From Geosiphon pyriformis (lineage: Eukaryota > Glomeromycota > Glomeromycetes > Archaeosporales > Geosiphonaceae): DNA of 64,000 nucleotides. Where the stretch lies: assembly GCA_016748015.1 (NCBI GenBank), contig JAAOMT010000316.1, positions 26,759 through 90,758 of the forward strand. The letters run 5' to 3'. The position numbers and the translations under genes were made by a program. Every line of letters starts with the position of its first letter. Position 1 is the first letter of the stretch. This document shows, in pieces, positions 1-9,848 of the stretch. The notes under the pieces were generated by a model. The model saw only the letters and a list, made by a program, of their open reading frames with translations. It searched no databases and was not told where the DNA came from.

Positions 1-303
1 AACCAGTGAATCGTGTCTTTCATGTCTTTTTTGGAGAAACCAGTCATCATGCCTGTATGTTGCTCCATATCAACTTCGTGACGCTTTGGAAATCCTATCA
101 TGATTTTCGTGCCTTTTTGAAAATTCTGTATCCATAGTCCCAGTATGCTCATTAGCACCATGTCTCATTTCTCCTTTAGGCATGAGAGATTCTTCTCCTC
201 CATAGCTCTGCCAGGAGTTTAAATGCTTTTCCTCTATATTGTGAAGTTGCTCTTCTCTTTTGAATTGATGAAGTTGAAGAAAAGATTTCCAAGCAACACA
301 AAT
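1..303 (-). pseudogene. Unidentified coding-like fragment with an internal repeat, frameshifted, runs off the window
   Basis: On the minus strand a frame is open from about base 303 down to a TGA at 70-72, roughly 78 codons, in much less AT-rich DNA than its surroundings. Its end contains a HTGTMDTEFSKRHE-type motif. In another minus frame, from about 119 to base 1, a similar motif occurs (RHEVDMEQHTGMMTGFSK). The two motifs align (RH..E.HTG.M...FSK), so this looks like two copies of a 25-30 residue repeat separated by a frameshift near bases 95-115. I do not recognise the family. The upstream end at about 304-312 is bounded by in-frame TGA and TAA, so an exon boundary or truncation lies there. 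The reading frame continues beyond base 1. Confidence 0.35.
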
Positions 304-2499
304 GCATTATCAAACTTCAATATTTTGGATGAGTAAAGAAGAATTGTAGTCTAAAAATATTTTATGCTACAAGATCATTTTTAATAAGAAATAATTGGCA
401 ATTTTTACATTCAAATAATTATTATTTTTTCATATAAATTTCCATAATAACATGTTCTTAATCGAAAGTAAAGTATTGCATTGTTTATTTTTAAAAGAAT
501 AATAGACAGGATTTTAAAATCAAAAAACTTCATTATTTTGAAAAATATTTTTTTTATAAAACAAAATCTTTAAACAAATAGGTATTTTATATGAGATTTT
601 TTTATTTCTTAAATGTTTTTTGTACTTTAGCAAAGTATTTAATTAAATTTTTTTTTCAAAGAAATTACTTTTTTATATTTAATCTAAAACTTAAAATCTT
701 ATATTTCTTATACAATCTCTTTTAAGACAATAAATATCAAGTTTTTGTAATTTCAAAAAATCAAAGTAATACTTGTATATAAAAGAAATCAATAGCTTCT
801 TTTTGTTCTATATAAATAAAACTATACAGACAAAAAAATATAGCAAATTAAGAAATTGCAGACTTTTTTGGCTGAAAAAATAGTTTATAAGTAATAGTTT
901 GTTTCTATTTTAATAAAAAAATTTGTGTATTAAATTATTAACTAATTGCAATTAAGTAATTGTACAAAAATTTTATATTTTGACAATTAAATATAACTAC
1001 AATAATTTTATTAATATTAATATTATTAAATACATTTTAATAGCAAAAATAAATACTCCTTTCGGCAAATTTTTTTAGTTTGAAAACTTTATTAAAGTAA
1101 AAATTTTATTTAAAATCAAATAATAGAAAACAATATTTTTTTTAAGATATTTAATATTATAACTTATTTTTTGTTTTTTAATTTCTATCTTAAATTCTGA
1201 AAATAATAAAAAAAATTTTTAAAATTTTATTTATAATATTTGTTTTTTTACTATATTCAATTTATTAATCTTAATTTTTTGTTTTAATTTTTAGTTTAAT
1301 TTGAATATTCAAATTTTTTCAATATAATTATTAATAAAATCTTTTATAAAATTCACAATTTTTAATCTTGCTAATTTTTTATTATTTAAAATTTAAATGT
1401 TTTTTTATATTATTACTTATAAACAAAAAATATTGGCTAATATTATGTAAAAACTATTGTTAATTTTCATATTTTATATGTATATTTAGATATATATTTT
1501 TTTATTATATGTTTAACAAGTACAGCCCAACTACTATCTAGAAATTAAAAACAAACTAAGTGTTCTAATACTAAATATGATTCACACACTTTTTATATAT
1601 AACCAGCTATTTAAGTTAGTTCAGACTATATTACAATAATATTTTAAAAAAAAACTTATTTAAAAAAGACATTTTTTGAACAATTTCAAATAATATAACA
1701 CTATTATTAACCAATTGAATTAGCTATTTAGCAATTTTTAAAACATTGATTTTAACACTAGTAAATTTATATTTCCAAAATAACAATAAATTAAATAATA
1801 TATTATTGTTAACAACAGACAAATTCACATGGAAACTAGTTATGTCAATATTCTTAAAGTCATATTTAACTTTCAATACAATTATTTTTCACTTCAACTT
1901 ATCAATAGTTTTATTAAAAATACTTATATGTACCAGAACTTTGTTGATTTTAAAACTAAAAATACTGCTTAAAAAAAATTTTTTTAATAAATTGTTTAAA
2001 CACAATAACAAAAAAACTAACAAGCTTAGTAATAAATTCAATCAATATAATCAATTTGGTTAAATTAGATTCTAAAGAGATTAATCATAAAAAAACCAAA
2101 AAATCACTAATAATCACAAAAAAAAAGCAAAAATTATCAGATATAGAAATTCAAAAGAACTTAAAAGAACAAAAGTTTTAGCATAAAACTTAATATTTAT
2201 AAAAAATAGTATAAATATCTTAAAAATCTTGAAAAAAAATAATAAAAACATCTTATAGTTCAGAGCCAAATAACTTATTTCTTTAATATTTAAAACAGTG
2301 TCAATAACCAAAGATTTTCAACCAGATATGATACAAAATAATCTTATTTTAATTTACTAAAAGAAGAATTATAATACTATTTTTATTTACCAATACTAAT
2401 CAATAATTTAAAGCAGATACATAACATCTAGTTTTTTGAAATAAACAATAGCATATTGCTAAATATAAGTAGATTTTAACATAATACAAATAATTTTAT
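304..2499. other. Very AT-rich stretch without supported gene
   Basis: About 2.2 kb of extremely AT-rich DNA with poly-A/T runs. Short frames at 1746-2063 (+) and 2114-2311 (-) consist almost only of Lys, Asn, Leu, Ile and Phe and show no domain. The minus-strand one could be the decayed continuation of the LINE ORF1 relic to its right, but nothing shows this. Confidence 0.5.
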
Positions 2500-2960
2500 T
2501 AAACTTATTAAGTACTATTTTAATATTAACAACAGATATAACAGCAGCAAAAAAGAATCAATTTCAAAAACCACCAGAAATTTGGTGATTTTAAGAATAA
2601 CTAGGTAAACAAAACTTGTAAACTTGACCAAAAAATAGCTTCTAAAAATTTTTAAGAAGCAAACTTTATATAAAAAAACTTTACATTGTCTTTTAATACC
2701 AATTTTGCATCCAAAAAACTATGTACAGACTGAAAAACAGTCTTAACATAAATTAATTTAATCTTGAAAGTTGTATTAAGCACCAGAATAAAGGCTATCT
2801 ATTTAGCAAATTTTTAATAATCAGTAATAATTTTCCAAACATTATTAATAGCAATACCAAAAACCAGAAAATATAATAATAAATCAGTTTTTATTTAGTT
2901 TATCCAATTTTTAAAAACAGATAACTTAACAAAAAACTGTTGTTTTGCTTTTAAAACCAG
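2500..2960 (-). pseudogene. Degraded LINE ORF1-like relic
   Basis: Minus-strand translation gives a string of recognisable pieces in order: VWKIITDY then KFAK, FILVLNTTFKIKLIYVKTVF, SVHSFLDAKLVLKDNVKFF, then (after a frameshift) FLVKFTSFVYLVILKITKFL. These resemble, from memory, the N-terminal half of the gag-like ORF1 protein of LINE elements abundant in arbuscular mycorrhizal fungi, which binds RNA through RRM-like and zinc-knuckle regions further on. Stops replace Trp and Gln codons (Y*KF, K*IA), consistent with C-to-T/G-to-A decay. No ORF2 is seen attached. The relic is interrupted on its right by the Gypsy-2 insertion at 3342. Identification by memory of the family only. Confidence 0.5.
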
Positions 2961-3341
2961 TAAAAATTTGTCAAAAAATACTATATTTAACAATATAATT
3001 ACTAATTAATTTTGGCTTATTTTAAACAATATACCAGATAATACAATTGAAATCTCATTTAAAATTATATTTGGAATTACAAAAAAATTTAGTATAATAG
3101 CAAAAAGAAATAACTGTTTTTTTTTGGAATTTTTGGTTTTTCTGATCATTTTTAAAGAAATAATATTAATAATATTAAGTATAACAACAATAATTAAGAA
3201 AATTAACTTGTTAATGAGTTTATTATTAAAAACTTTTGGGTTTTGTGTAAAGATAAAAGCAATACTGAGACTAATCTAAGTGTGTTTTTTTGAAGAAACT
3301 TTAACTGGTAAAAAACCAGCTAAAAATGAGAAAAATATTTT
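2961..3341. other. AT-rich remainder of the LINE-relic flank
   Basis: No frame or repeat could be supported here. It lies immediately outside the Gypsy-2 target site and is presumably decayed transposon sequence. Confidence 0.4.
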
Positions 3342-3346
3342 AGTAA
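3342..3346. repeat. Gypsy-2 target site duplication, left copy
   Basis: agtaa directly flanks the left LTR. The same five bases flank the far end of the right LTR at 22947-22951, about 19.6 kb away, which fixes the outer limits of the nest. Confidence 0.8.
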
Positions 3347-4185
3347 TATTACAAATAATTATTTAAAGTGTTAAAATAAATAACAAATCTGTAACTTAAT
3401 GCTTAATAGCTAATAATATTGATAATTTCAGAAGATTTTAGTTGAGTTTTTTGTATAATAAACAGAGATTTAATTGATGGTTTTTTTTGTGAAATTTTTT
3501 TTAACATGATGGCCAGTTTATTTTGGCAATTGTGTTTTTCTGGTAAGCTATTATTAGGTTTTCTACCCTTGTTTTTAGGTCTTTTACTAGACTATTCTTA
3601 ATGTCAAATACTCAATGCTTAATTTTTTTAATTAATTAGTAAACAATAAAAAAATAAAATAAAAAAAAATAAAAAAAAATAAAAAAAATAAAAAAAATAA
3701 AAAAAAATAAAAAATTAAATATTCTGTTAATAACCATAATTAAGAGCTATTGTTTTAGTGTGATTAAATATTAGATTTTATCAATATAGAGTATTGATAG
3801 TATAAAAGTAATTAATATTTCTTTAATCAAATAATGATAATATGGATTAGATAATAATAGATAATTTTATTGATATAAAAATGATTTTATTTTAAGTTAT
3901 AGAAAACTATTTTTTAAAAGAAAAAATATTATTGTTTAAATTAATCTGAGCTCTATTGAACTCTTTTGAATTTTTTTATACTTTTTTGCTTTTAATACTC
4001 TTGTTATATTATATAATTTATGTTATACAAGATTTTTTGAAATTTTTCAATTTCTTAAGAAGAATTCTAAAATTTTGGAATTTTAAAATCCTGCAATTCT
4101 TCAAGAGAAATTCTAAACTTTTTTTTTTACTATATCTATTTTTGATTGGCTATTTTACCTATTATTATAATTTTTAATTTCTATG
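3347..4185 (-). repeat. Gypsy-2 3' LTR (left copy, uninterrupted)
   Basis: Aligns along its full length with 11551-11684 joined to 22269-22946. Differences are mostly A/G and C/T. It contains a long run of aaaataaa units at about 3645-3715. Ends are decayed from a TG...CA-type terminus (plus strand begins tattacaa and ends tctatg). Confidence 0.8.
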
Positions 4186-4209
4186 AATAACATTATTTTT
4201 TTCTTTTAA
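4186..4209 (-). other. Gypsy-2 polypurine tract region
   Basis: On the minus strand, AAAAGAAAAAAATAATG lies directly upstream of the 3' LTR, where the plus-strand primer of an LTR retrotransposon is expected. Confidence 0.55.
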
Positions 4210-4211
4210 TA

Positions 4212-4560
4212 TTAAGCTTTATTGAAATTTCCTAAATCTCTTAAATTTATACTAATATGTAAATAAAATTTCAATCTAATAACAGTTTTTCTAGAATATT
4301 TAAGATTAAATCTTATATTAGTATCATATATGTATTTTGACATGATATTTTCATTATTATCACTAAAACATTTAAGTTTCTTTAAATGATTTAAAAGCAT
4401 AATATATTGTTTGAAATTGTAATCAGAGTTTGAATTATTGTTATTATGGTTGCCATAATAAACAGTATTAGAACTGTTGTTGTTATTATCATCAAAATCT
4501 GAATTATAATTGAATTTTGATTTTAATTCTAAAGTGCACTTATTAATTGGTTCTTTTTAT
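4212..4560 (-). pseudogene. Gypsy-2 C-terminal tail of the gag-protease frame
   Basis: A minus-strand frame of about 115 codons ends with a stop at 4212. Its first half is low-complexity, rich in Asn, Asp and Ser (for example DFDDNNNNSSNTVYYGNHN), followed by a basic segment, and it stops just before the polypurine tract. It is in the position of the C-terminus of the gag-protease polyprotein. No domain is recognised. Stops separate it from the protease part. Confidence 0.45.
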
Positions 4561-4929
4561 TCAGGAATTAAATAAATTTTGTGTGATAGCAGATTGTAAA
4601 TAAAGTCACAATTATCTCAATATTTGAAGTTACTGGAAATTAAGCAATATTTACAGAGTCTAATATTTAATTGTTCTAAATACTGCTTTTGTTTTTCTCA
4701 AGTAGATATTAAATCTTAATAGTAAAGTAGTTTTTTTCTTGGTTTTAATAAGTATAGAATGTATCAACCATTATATGTTTTTTTTGTGAAGATAATAGTT
4801 TATAGTTTATTATCTTTTTTTTTTCTCCTGTTGTTTTAAGAGAGTATTAGTGGCAGTTTGTTGTGTTTGTTTTCAGTCTATAAAACTTGATAGACTTTCC
4901 AAATAAGTTTTTTTTTTGAACTTAATTAA

Positions 4930-5229
4930 TAATAATTATATGGTAGTGTTTGTTTTAAAGTGGCTTCAAGTGACTGGTATTCAAGTATGCTGACTATTTT
5001 GACTAAGTTGTTGCTTCTGTGTATTCTAGTCAAGTATAACATTGGTCTTAGACAACCAGTTATTACTAATAAGAGCTTGGTATTGTATAATTTTCATCAC
5101 AAAAATTTTGATAAATGCTATAATACTATTGACTTTGAATAGAAAGTTGTCAATTTTGCAAATAGGAGTCTTAATTGTTTTATTGGCTATAATAATTCTG
5201 GCACTAACAATACAATTAATTTGGCAATT
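4930..5229 (-). pseudogene. Gypsy-2 retropepsin, C-terminal half
   Basis: The minus strand reads ARIIIANKTIKTPICKIDNF, then FIKIFVMKIIQYQALISNNW. This is the C-terminal half of a pepsin-like retroviral-type aspartic protease with the I-G-D/N-W/L ending, as in gag-protease proteins of LTR elements. It lies exactly at the left edge of the DNA transposon. The N-terminal half is at 9137-9250, and removing the transposon plus one TSD joins the two in frame. Several codons are changed by G-to-A (Gly to Ser/Cys, Val to Ile). Confidence 0.75.
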
Positions 5230-5234
5230 TAGTT
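5230..5234. repeat. DNA transposon TSD, left copy (tagtt)
   Basis: Identical to 9137-9141; the two copies flank the terminal inverted repeats. Confidence 0.8.
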
Positions 5235-5263
5235 CAGTCAGAAAGATTTTAAATTTTGTAAAT
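5235..5263 (+). repeat. DNA transposon left TIR
   Basis: Begins cagtcagaaagatttt. Inverse complement of 9108-9136 with about five differences. Confidence 0.8.
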
Positions 5264-5476
5264 CAATTCTGGAATAATTCACAAAAAATTCTTATAATCT
5301 AATTAGTGTTCAGCATTATTAGCATAAAAAATTTAATAATATTTTATTAATCAAATACTTCAAATAAAAATCGAAACTAACAGTAAAAACATACTTTTAT
5401 AAACACAAAGTTTCAGAATTTATAAAAATCCACACAACTTTACATAGTAGTTTTTTATTAAATTGGATTTAAAATT

Positions 5477-8134
5477 ATGTCTTGCTTTATAATGAATGCC
5501 AAAAACTTACTCTATTTATTTGAATCTTTTACTAATAAATATGATGAAAGTCAATTAGTAAAATGTAAGACCAAAAAAAGTCAAAGATGGTGACATGTAT
5601 CAACTAGTGTTATGGCAGAAAGAATAACAGAAATAACTAAGTATTTTCCTAGATTAACTATATTACTTGACTCTCTAAACAATTACTCTTTATGTAAAAG
5701 ACATTATAATCAGATTGTTGTAAAAAAGTCTTTTATTAAACAAATTACTAAATTAAATGATTCAACTTTTTTAGATTTAAAAAAAACAGAAAGAAAAAGA
5801 CCAAGACTTTCTAATAATAACAAGTTGTTAGAATTAAAAAAAACTTTTTCTGATTTTGAAGTTCAAGTATTTTTGCCAAATCTAATATATGAAGTTTATA
5901 TAAAATAAATACAAGAGCTAGAAAATATTAATTAGCAATTATTATCTAAGAATACAACATTAAAAAAGTAATTAGATGAAACATTTAATAATCAACAAGA
6001 TTGGATTAAATCTGTAAAAGAAATTGTCAAAAGGAAATAAAATAATTTGTATAATAATATAATAAGTTTGAAAAAAAATTATGAACATTTTAGTCTAGAT
6101 AGTTTTTTAGAGTATTGTTTTTTAACATGGCTTGCAAAATAAAATTCAGTTATTGTAAGATTTATTAAAACTCTTACTCATAATAAAGATAAATATACAA
6201 ATGAAGGGAAAAAGCTTTTTAAGTGTGCTGTAGCAGTTAATACTATATATAGATTAAAGCACTTAAAATATGTTTCTGCTATTAATTTAGCCATTTCAAC
6301 AATCAAATATTCAATAGCAAAATCAAAAATAGTCATTGAAATTGATAATTATATTATAAATTCTGGTTGTTATAAAAAGTTTATTAACTGGTTAGAAAGT
6401 TTGGCTATAGAACAGTCAAAGTTTCCCAAAGAATTTTTATTTTTAGCCTTTGATAATGAACAAAAAAATCAAAAAAATTACTTAGATTGCAGATATAATA
6501 CAATTATATTCAATATTATTATGAGTTTTGTTGCTTTTAATTATGATTAAATTAATAATATTCAAAATATAAATCCTTGGTTGTATTCTAAACTTCCCAA
6601 GAAAGAATATGAGAAATTATTTTCTTTAACTTCAGGTATAATAAATGAAATTTATAAAGAATTTACTAATTATTTTACTATTATTTTAGAAGAGTTTTGT
6701 ATAGAGAAAAGTCAAAAAACAAATATGATTAATAAATTAATACAACATCAAAGCCAAATTGGTTCTCTAAAAAAATGCCCAGCTTGTCAATTGTCTAATA
6801 TTAATAATAAGAAGTGAGTTTGTTCTACATGCCATAACAAATTACCAATAATTACTGAGATAAATTAATTGAATAAATTAGTTAATATTACCGAAAAATC
6901 CATTTCTCATTCTTACACATTTGAAAATACACAATTGTATTCGAAAATTGAAGTTTATATACTGTAATTATATGTTTTTAATCTAATAGCTATAAACTCA
7001 AACTCAATTGCCAATATTTGAAAGATTTTTGAGCATATTGAAGAACTACCTAGCATTAAAAATGATAGCTGCAGATGAATTGTAATAATATGTAATAGAA
7101 TATTTTATTATTATGTACAAATGATCAAAAAAGACTTTATTTGACTTATATTGTTTTTAGGTGCTTTTCATAAAGAGATAAATATGCTAAAAGCATTTGT
7201 TGAACTGAATTGGAATATTAATATAAAATACTTTGCACAATGTTAGATATATCAGAGTAAAAGTCAATTGTAGTTTTTTAAAAAATGTCCTAATTATCAT
7301 AAGTCATAAGATTTAATATGTAATATATATAAACATATAATGGCTTCTAAATTAAAATGGCTATATGTTGTTTCTAAGAAAAATCTATTTGTTGAAGATT
7401 ACTTAAAATGGGCCCAAAATAAAACAAATTTCACATTTAGATTAAAGTATAAACAAGTCTTTTTTTATTTATAAGCAATTATTAACTTTTGCACTGGAGT
7501 TTATTTCAATAGATCTTTATTAAAACTCACAACTAGACAAATGTTTGCACCAATTTGGTCTGCTCAGTGCCATTCTATTTACCAATTAATTAAAATTGTT
7601 AATAAAGAACAATAACTACAATTGAAACCTGAAGTTTGCAAGCTAATTCAAAAAAAAATTGTAATTTTTTGATCTAAACTTTCAAATTAATATCAAGACT
7701 ATAATGCAATACTTAAAGAAATTAACAAAACACTCAAATTATTGATTTTTTTTACACTTTTTACAATGGCATTGGGAAATTGTAGCACATAACTGTATCA
7801 GATTTAAGAGATTGTGTACTAACTTTTTTAATGTTATTGGATATTCTAAAAGTAAAATATACAGATTTCATATATGTCTTAGCTTTATTGCTAAATCAAA
7901 TTAATTTCAAGTTCAAATAAAAAAGACACAGTTTGTAAATTCAAATGCTCTAATTGTGTTTTTTGTAATATTGGCCATAAATGAATATTAATTAAAGAAA
8001 TAAAAAAATTCAGTAAAATTGCACAAATGAAAAAAATAAACTTTTTTAAAGCAAGATAAATTAAAAAAACATTATTAAATATTCGGAAACCAATTCTAAT
8101 AACAAGTGAAGAAACAGATTATCAAAAAATATAA
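5477..8134 (+). pseudogene. Putative transposase of the DNA transposon (886-codon frame with nonsense mutations)
   Basis: Starting at ATG 5477, the whole stretch stays in one frame to TAA 8132-8134 with no net frameshift. It is broken only by in-frame stops that sit where Gln (CAA/CAG to TAA/TAG) or Trp (TGG to TGA/TAG) is expected, for example RW*HVS and FI*LIL. Visible parts: a basic helical N-terminus (residues about 45-145), a long Leu/Lys-rich middle, a zinc-ribbon CPACQ...CSTC (C-x2-C-x14-C-x2-C, about 6775-6834), then a compact C-terminal domain with IVIICNR (likely once ICDG-type strand, Asp to Asn), LGAFHKEINMLKAF and EDYLKWAQNKTN. It resembles, from memory, an uncharacterised multi-copy protein of arbuscular mycorrhizal fungi; I know no named family. 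Transposase role is inferred from its place between the TIRs. It is dead in this copy. Confidence 0.65.
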
Positions 8135-8599
8135 ATTTATTAATAAAATCACAACTATTATTTATTATTAACTCTCTAATATTTCTTTTAAATAATCATA
8201 TTTTCAAAGCTTATCAAGTTAATCATGTAACAGCCTAATAAATATCTTTCAAGAAGTTAGAAATATATTGTATTGTGTACAGTTTTGTTTATATTGGGTT
8301 GGGTATATTACCATTTATAATTGGCATTTTTAAAACATAATATGTTGAGTCTAAGTCCGAATTTCTATTCTGCATAATTATGTTTAGATTATGAAAAGCA
8401 TTCAACACAAATTTATTTGTCCCAAAAAAGTTGATTTTTAATATATCTTTAAAACTATCAGTCAAACTTTTGCTCGCTAATACTAAATATTAGTCAAATA
8501 ATAAATATGATTGTTAGTATGAAGCTCTTTTTTAATCATAAATGTCAAAGTTGGTGTAAAAATGTATTTATTGGGTATATATTAGAATTTTTATGCTCT

Positions 8600-9115
8600 G
8601 AGTTTTATTACTGATCACATTTTTCTTTCTAAGAAAAAGTAAATTCAAACTCTGTTCTTAGTTAATTTGCTTAAGCAATGTTCTATTAATAAACTTGTTC
8701 TCAGAGGATCCTATTGGGCCATTATTCTCACTTGTAGGTCTATTAATTTCTTCTTCTAATATGGAGAAAAAGTAATCTTGTTAGCTAAAATTTGATTCAA
8801 AGTAACTTTATCAATACCCACAGCAACAGTTTCCAAAGCACTATCAGCCTCTAAAGCACTACTAGTCTTTAAAACACTAAGAGCAACAATACTGTATTAT
8901 ATATTAACTATTATTAAAACTTTCATAATACCCACAAACAACAAGTCAGATATAATAGTTCTATTATTGTCTTTTAATAGTAGTGGTGACTTATAAAGAA
9001 GAAAAGTAATTGAATATTGTAATATTTCAGAAATTTTGTTTAATATTTTATGATTATTTTCAGAAATTTCTCTAATTTTTTTTACTATCATAAAAAAAAT
9101 GATTTCTATTGACAA
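8600..9115 (-). pseudogene. Second gene of the DNA transposon (unknown function, decayed)
   Basis: A minus-strand frame opens with ATG at 9115, partly inside the right TIR, and runs 72 codons to a stop at 8897. It continues in the same frame with ETVAVGIDKVTLNQILANKI, then shifts one frame to NRPTSENNGPIGSSENKFIN, about 170 codons in all. It is hydrophilic with Ser/Asn-rich linkers, so probably disordered, and converges on the transposase-like gene. No domain is recognised. It may be an accessory protein of the transposon. Stops fall at Trp or Gln positions (SPY*KK, MAQ*). Confidence 0.5.
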
Positions 9116-9136
9116 ATTGGGAAATCTCTCTGACTG
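9108..9136 (-). repeat. DNA transposon right TIR
   Basis: Ends ...aaatctctctgactg. Inverse complement of 5235-5263. Confidence 0.8.
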
Positions 9137-9141
9137 TAGTT
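9137..9141. repeat. DNA transposon TSD, right copy (tagtt)
   Basis: Matches 5230-5234. Confidence 0.8.
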
Positions 9142-9490
9142 AGTTTATAAATTGTTGTGTCATAATACTGTTTACTAACTTACTATTAAGAATTAGCTTA
9201 ATAAATTGGCCATTAATATTGGTATCTATGTGCATTACAGTGATTAGTTTAGTATTAAGAACAACTTTACTAAATAAAAGTGTTGTTGCTGATTCTTCTA
9301 ATTTGAAAAAAAAATGACTACAAGTAATTTGTTTTTAGTAATTATTGCTGGTAAAATATTGTTGGTAAATAGTGTTAAATTGGTTTTTAAGTTGTTGGAT
9401 AAATTGTTTTTTAAAGTAACTAAAAGACTTAAATAGTTTTGCAAATTCAGATTTTGGGTGTACCTACTTTTTAAATTTTTTAAATGCAAT
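9137..9490 (-). pseudogene. Gypsy-2 gag C-terminus and retropepsin N-terminal half
   Basis: The minus strand shows a Gln/Asn/Thr-rich linker (from about 9489, LKNLKSRYTQNLNLQNYLSL), then TVMHIDTNINGQFIKLILNS and SIMTQQFIN up to the DNA transposon at 9137. FIKLIL[D/N]S is the start of a retropepsin with the catalytic motif D-S/T-G: here Asp is Asn (codon at 9185-9187) and Gly is Lys, both explainable by G-to-A. The other half of the domain is at 4930-5229. Confidence 0.7.
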
Positions 9491-9848
9491 TTTGATGTCT
9501 AATTTAAAGAACTAAAAATTGGTTGATACATAATTATTGCCAATTTTTAGGCTTGTTAGATATGTATAATTTTCAGTTTTTGGTTTCTGATTAACATTTG
9601 AGCTTAGTTTTGTGATAATGTTTAAATTTGTTAAGGTTGATAAATAATTTGTGACTGCAGCTAATATATTATCAGTACTGGAATCTAATATATTAAAAGT
9701 GAATATATTAGTTGTTGTATTATTTAAGAATAATATAACTAATATAGATATAATCTTAATGACAAATTGTTAGTATAGTTCTAATTTGAAACCTGTGATC
9801 AAAGTTTTAATATTGATTTTCTGATTGTTAGTTATTAAATCTAGAACA

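Larger units (their letters stand above)
5235..9136. mobile_element. DNA transposon with 29-bp TIRs, two convergent genes, superfamily not assigned
   Basis: Terminal inverted repeats start CAGTCAGARAGATTT on both ends (29 bp, about 24 identical, differences mostly transitions) and are flanked by the 5-bp duplication tagtt. The insertion splits the retropepsin domain of Gypsy-2; excision with one TSD restores that frame, which proves the boundaries. Inside are an 886-codon plus-strand frame (5477-8134) and a minus-strand frame starting next to the right TIR (9115 to about 8600). The first is the likely transposase by position. A 5-bp TSD with CAGTC ends does not match the textbook signatures of hAT (8 bp), MULE (9-10), PIF/Harbinger (3) or Tc1/mariner (TA), so I leave the superfamily open. 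Confidence 0.8.

Noticed and set aside
3956-4177. 73-codon hydrophobic plus-strand frame
   Set aside because: It lies within the 3' LTR of Gypsy-2 and is made of Leu, Ile, Phe and Tyr as expected from AT-rich sequence; the other LTR copy does not keep it.
3347-4185. Solo LTR interpretation of the left Gypsy-2 LTR
   Set aside because: Its right side continues into a polypurine tract and gag-protease, and the TSD matches the far end at 22947, so it is the 3' LTR of a full element.
4960-5302. Two overlapping frames with a membrane-like segment
   Set aside because: Antisense to the protease half of Gypsy-2 and crossing the transposon border at 5235, so not a gene.
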